DNA of 55,124 nt from Bacteroidales bacterium (GTDB lineage: Bacteria; Bacteroidota; Bacteroidia; Bacteroidales; UBA932). Positions within the stretch are counted from its first letter, which is position 1, and every line of letters begins with the position of its first letter. Positions 53,422-55,124 of the stretch are shown here, piece after piece. Made by a program: the position numbers and the translations under genes. The DNA is taken from NCBI GenBank assembly GCA_017477245.1, contig JAFUWY010000023.1:1-55124 (forward strand), written 5' to 3'. The notes under the pieces were generated by a model. The model did no database searches, was not told where the DNA came from, and saw only the letters and a list, made by a program, of their open reading frames with translations.

Positions 53422-53987
53422 GGGGCAACTCCTTCCCCCTCCGTCAGGGGCACTGAGCCCCCTTCTCTGCCCCCGGCAACTGGTTATTCTTGCCACCGGG
53501 GGCACCGAGCCACCTCTCGCTTTAGGCACCGCAGTGGACCAGGTCCACTTTGAAAGCCTGTACCAAGTCCACCGACCCCGCCTCAAAACCCCTTCAGATC
53601 CACACTGGGTGTACCTGGTACACCCCCCCGAAATCCAACCTCGTCCACCTGACAAGGAAGACAACCACATTATCCCCCGCCCGGGACACCGCGGTCTTTC
53701 TCCGTCCCGGTAACCGCTTTTCCCATCCATCAGGGGCACCACGCCCCCTCTCCGCCCCCGGTAGCCGCTTTTCCTGTCCGCCCGGGGCGCCAGAGCCCTT
53801 CTCCGCCCTCGGCAACTGGTTTTTTTCCCTACCAGGGGCGCAGAGCCGCTTCTATGCCCCTGATAACCGGTTTTTCTTCCCACCAGGGGCGTTATGACCC
53901 TTCTATGTCCCTAGCAGCCAGACTTCTTTGTCACGAGGGGCGCTGAAGTTCTTCTCCGTCCCCCGGGAACCGGATCCTCCAACGGCT
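53422..53987. repeat. 51-bp tandem array A, about eight units
   Basis: GGGG-C cores begin at 53447, 53498, (53682), 53733, 53784, 53835, 53886 and 53937: steps of exactly 51 bp on each side of an interruption at 53534-53681. A 25-bp partial unit starts at 53422. Each unit carries GGGGC pairing with a GCCCC-type arm about 20 nt later, then a CCGGTTTTTC-like T-rich linker. Units differ from each other at many positions. Confidence 0.85.
53534..53651. repeat. Dispersed 117-bp repeat, copy 2
   Basis: It begins TGGACCAGGTCCACTTTGAA and ends CTCGTCCACCTG, matching the copy at 39054. It sits inside array A, as if inserted in one of its units. Confidence 0.8.
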
Positions 53988-54032
53988 AAAGGTGCTGAGG
54001 GCCAAAACGGAAAGCCGAAGGGACTGCCTAGC

Positions 54033-54134
54033 GTTCACAACGTCCGTAAAACCGGGACGTTATGAACGAAAACGGCCGAAATCGTGCATAACGTCCGGAT
54101 AACAGGGACGTTGTGCACGGTGCGACAACGATTC
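54033..54134. repeat. Two-unit 51-bp hairpin repeat C
   Basis: GTTCACAACGTCC (54033) pairs with GGACGTTATGAAC (54055-54067); GTGCATAACGTCC (54084) pairs with GGACGTTGTGCAC (54106-54118). The two units start exactly 51 bp apart, and each stem has one mismatch. Confidence 0.85.
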
Positions 54135-54252
54135 CGCGTACTGAGTTCGAGGGCAAGAGAATGTCGGAGGGTACCTGCCGGAGAAGGTTCGGGTAGGTCA
54201 AGACCCTCCTCCAATCTGAACGTCAAGTAGCGTCAAGCCGAATGTCAAGCAG

Positions 54253-54405
54253 CATCAAGCCGGATTCCGACCATTTCCTGCTCGACCTGCCATTTTTCTT
54301 TGGGGTCGAGCCGGATATCGGCCTTTTCCGGCTCGACCCTCTGTTTTCTCCGAAGGTCAAGCAGGATTTCCGCCCTTTCCGGCTCGACCTCTTCTGCTTT
54401 GTATA
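54253..54405. repeat. Three-unit 51-bp hairpin repeat D
   Basis: GCTCGACC occurs at 54280, 54331 and 54382, and its partner arm (ATCAAGCCGG, GGTCGAGCCGG, GGTCAAGCAGG) at 54254, 54304 and 54355. The middle unit forms a perfect 11-bp stem. T-rich linkers follow each hairpin. Short GTCAAG repeats precede the array (54222-54258). Confidence 0.85.
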
Positions 54406-54453
54406 CTGCCACCGGGCAAGCACGGCTATATTCTGCCGCAGGGCAAGCGCGGC

Positions 54454-54602
54454 CGCCGGGAGTTCCAAAACTCCCGGCGAGCCACGCTAACCGCCGCGCT
54501 TGGTTATGCGCGGCGGTGGTGCACCATCGAAACCCTTCATTCCAGAATGAAACACCTAACGTCTCCCCGCAGGGAACAGCCGCGCCGCATATTGCGCGGC
54601 TG
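54454..54602. repeat. Three successive perfect hairpins
   Basis: CGCCGGGAGTT/AACTCCCGGCG (54454-54479), ACCGCCGCGC/GCGCGGCGGT (54490-54517) and CAGCCGCGC/GCGCGGCTG (54577-54602) all pair without mismatch. None has a T-run. Confidence 0.8.
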
Positions 54603-54655
54603 TGATTCGCCCATTGGCATCCCATTTCAAATCCCATCTGCTTCCTTCCCAAAAA

Positions 54656-54764
54656 GCGTGATGAGGAACTAGCTGATTATCAATAAAAACGAAAATCTCT
54701 CGTCCCTCCGGGAGGTACTAGAGATTTCATAAAACATTTATTGTCAATTGTTTGCTCATCACGC
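54656..54764. repeat. 109-nt long nested hairpin
   Basis: Four nested pairs line up in order: GCGTGATGAG/CTCATCACGC (54656-54665, 54755-54764), CAATAAA/TTTATTG (54681-54687, 54737-54743), AAATCTCT/AGAGATTT (54693-54700, 54720-54727) and CCTCC/GGAGG (54705-54715). It could be a structured RNA or the end of a mobile element. Confidence 0.75.
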
Positions 54765-55124
54765 CCACGAAGGAGTAAGATGTCAGGGGGCGGGGAATGG
54801 TTAGATGTATGGTTGGGTGCATGGATGAATGAGTATTTGGTCTATGAGCTACGATAAGAAGGTGAGTCGTCCGCATAGCATAGCATGCTCTCTCCTTTCG
54901 TCACAAGGATCAGATAGCGTGAGGAGGAAAACGTTGATATTCAACAATAATCGAAATAAGGGGTTCTCGTTTCGAGCACCCGATATTTTCCTTTTCATTG
55001 ATTATCAACCTATTAACGCTCACACTTCTTTGAGAGAGGAGGGGCAGGGTGTATGTGTACGTAACGAGGAGTGGTGAGAGGGTATGAAACTACGTGGATG
55101 TGTGGGAGAGACTATGCAGGGCGA

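Larger units (their letters stand above)
53322..55124. other. 1.8-kb region without credible genes, rich in hairpin repeats
   Basis: No open frame here resembles a known protein or has a convincing start. In order it holds a 51-bp tandem array with an embedded dispersed repeat, a two-unit and a three-unit 51-bp hairpin repeat, three single hairpins and a 109-nt long hairpin. From about 54640 to the end the sequence becomes clearly more AT-rich, and I see nothing identifiable in 54780-55124 except a small hairpin (54961-54981). Confidence 0.65.

Noticed and set aside
53419-53883. Open frames on both strands through array A, with 17-residue repeats
   Set aside because: A 51-bp unit is 17 codons, so any frame without a stop in one unit stays open. 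Both strands are open and neither has a start context or family match.
53422-54405. CRISPR array
   Set aside because: There are no conserved repeats separated by unique spacers; the whole unit repeats and diverges, and no cas genes are present.
54829-55077. 82-codon open frame at the right edge
   Set aside because: No family resemblance, no promoter or ribosome-binding context, and it lies in a stretch of simple G/T-rich sequence.

Overview
The window is chromosomal DNA of a GC-rich member of the Bacteroidales (about 60% G+C by eye). Evidence: primary promoters of the Bacteroidetes type (TTTG, then about 19-20 bp, then TAnnTTTG), a SusC/SusD pair, the families DUF4270, DUF4294 and DUF3098, a CdaA-MutS2-YraN run, and a Bacteroidetes-type integrase. 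No rRNA operon is present. The genus cannot be fixed from the sequence alone.

Layout. 1-672: the end of an integrated element, with a truncated tyrosine recombinase pointing out of the window and lying just past the 3' end of tRNA-Leu(CAA). 740-3647: shikimate genes, aroB overlapping a fused aroD-aroA. 3660-14168 (minus): spc and alpha ribosomal genes from rplP to rplQ, with secY, map, infA and rpoA. 14.2-24.6 kb: a non-ribosomal block (DUF4294, LpxH-type hydrolase, UppP, DUF3098, FtsX, glycogen-synthase-like protein, DUF4270 lipoprotein, ACP, PnuC, UvrC, TlpA-like lipoprotein). 24.7-28.6 kb (minus): rplC-rplD-rplW-rplB-rpsS-rplV-rpsC. 28.7-39.7 kb: a second non-ribosomal block (cdaA-mutS2-yraN-manC, SusD/SusC, a repeat-rich gap, tRNA-Met). 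39.8-43.2 kb (minus): rpsL-rpsG-fusA-rpsJ. 43.2-53.0 kb: OmpA/TPR lipoprotein, sigma-54 activator, LptE, TPR protein, SecG, a short ClpB, sialate O-acetylesterase-like protein, lactonase-fold protein and nitroreductase-like lipoprotein. 53.2-55.1 kb: tRNA-Gly, then 1.8 kb without a credible gene but full of hairpin repeats.

Two things stand out. First, the normally continuous str-S10-spc-alpha cluster keeps its order and strand but is cut at rpsJ|rplC and rpsC|rplP by about 10-11 kb each; each of the three pieces has its own candidate promoter. Second, the intergenic regions carry several hairpin families of unrelated sequence that share a 51-bp unit: tandem arrays at 14.47, 53.45-53.99, 54.03 and 54.25 kb have an exact 51-bp period, and two separate hairpins upstream of susC are each exactly 51 nt long. 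A different 117-bp repeat occurs at 39.05 and 53.53 kb, the latter copy inside one of the arrays.

Several genes (aroB, the glycogen-synthase-like gene, the sigma-54 activator, the nitroreductase lipoprotein) have a -7 box only 5-8 nt before the ATG, which predicts leaderless mRNAs, whereas several ribosomal genes have clear Shine-Dalgarno-like sequences. All functions are inferred by reading the translations; no database search was run.
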